The position numbers and the translations under genes are program-made. A stretch of 6,407 nt of DNA from Deinococcus sp. (GTDB taxonomy: Bacteria > Deinococcota > Deinococci > Deinococcales > Deinococcaceae). Shown one piece after another: positions 6,307 through 6,407 of the stretch (positions within the stretch are counted from its first letter, which is position 1; each line of letters starts with the position of its first letter). The stretch covers positions 1 through 6,407 of the forward strand of contig JAGLBF010000126.1 of NCBI GenBank assembly GCA_018260375.1, read 5' to 3'. The notes under the pieces were generated by a model. The model was not told where the DNA came from and made no database searches. It worked only from the letters and a program-made list of their open reading frames with translations.

Positions 6307-6354
6307 CTCAGGTGCTCAACACCTTACTTTGTGCGGCTTGCAACCTGAACCTTT

Positions 6355-6405
6355 TTAGAAACGTGGTGCAAGAAAGTCAGCGAGCGTAGCAAACAGTACG
6401 GACGT
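6355..6405 (-). CDS. Possible 3' end of a gene running off the right edge
   Basis: One minus-strand frame is open from the window edge for 16 codons, reading TSVLFATLADFLAPRF, then TAA. The other two minus frames stop sooner or begin with a stop, and the residue mix is protein-like. It is far too short to identify. The following DNA (6320-6350) and the strong hairpin beyond it could belong to the end of an insertion sequence, but I cannot show a matching second end. The frame may simply be chance. Confidence 0.25.
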   Translation of the reverse strand, partial: TSVLFATLADFLAPRF

Positions 6406-6407
6406 CA

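Noticed and set aside
1..6407. CRISPR array, tRNA, rRNA, toxin-antitoxin or phage-defence genes
   Set aside because: No regularly spaced repeats, no recognisable RNA gene and no such protein domain in the confident genes; all confident genes belong to known families.

Overview
The window looks like chromosomal DNA from a Deinococcus-type bacterium. The strongest evidence is the 974-residue surface protein at 3000-5924. It has a signal peptide, one SLH domain, a long coiled coil and a large beta-barrel ending in Phe, which is the SlpA architecture of Deinococcus and Thermus. Two other genes have a TANNNT -10 box exactly 7 nt before the ATG, the leaderless-transcript arrangement known to be common in Deinococcus. 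The species cannot be named from sequence alone.

All confident genes are on the minus strand, so transcription runs from high to low coordinates. Order of transcription: (1) 5925-6407 is a long intergenic region holding the likely slpA promoter (TTGACC, 18 nt, TATCAT), a leader of about 170 nt, several palindromes, a perfect 12-bp hairpin, and possibly the last 16 codons of a gene leaving the right edge. (2) slpA (3000-5924) ends in a strong hairpin terminator at 2932-2977. (3) ppaC (1981-2913), a Mn-dependent family II inorganic pyrophosphatase, starts from its own leaderless promoter pressed against that terminator. (4) folC (660-1976), folylpolyglutamate/dihydrofolate synthase, begins 4 nt after the ppaC stop and is probably translationally coupled to it. 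(5) A small FKBP-type prolyl isomerase (239-565) follows 94 nt later with its own leaderless -10. (6) 1-238 has no convincing gene but contains two inverted repeats.

Functionally this is a major envelope gene next to a two-gene metabolic unit (pyrophosphate removal plus folate polyglutamylation) and a protein-folding enzyme. I see no defence system, CRISPR array, tRNA or rRNA, and no clearly new multi-gene system. The less ordinary signals are regulatory: the slpA leader, where the ribosome-binding site can pair with an upstream C-run; the ppaC/folC junction hairpin; the paired leaderless promoters; and the structured DNA upstream of slpA.
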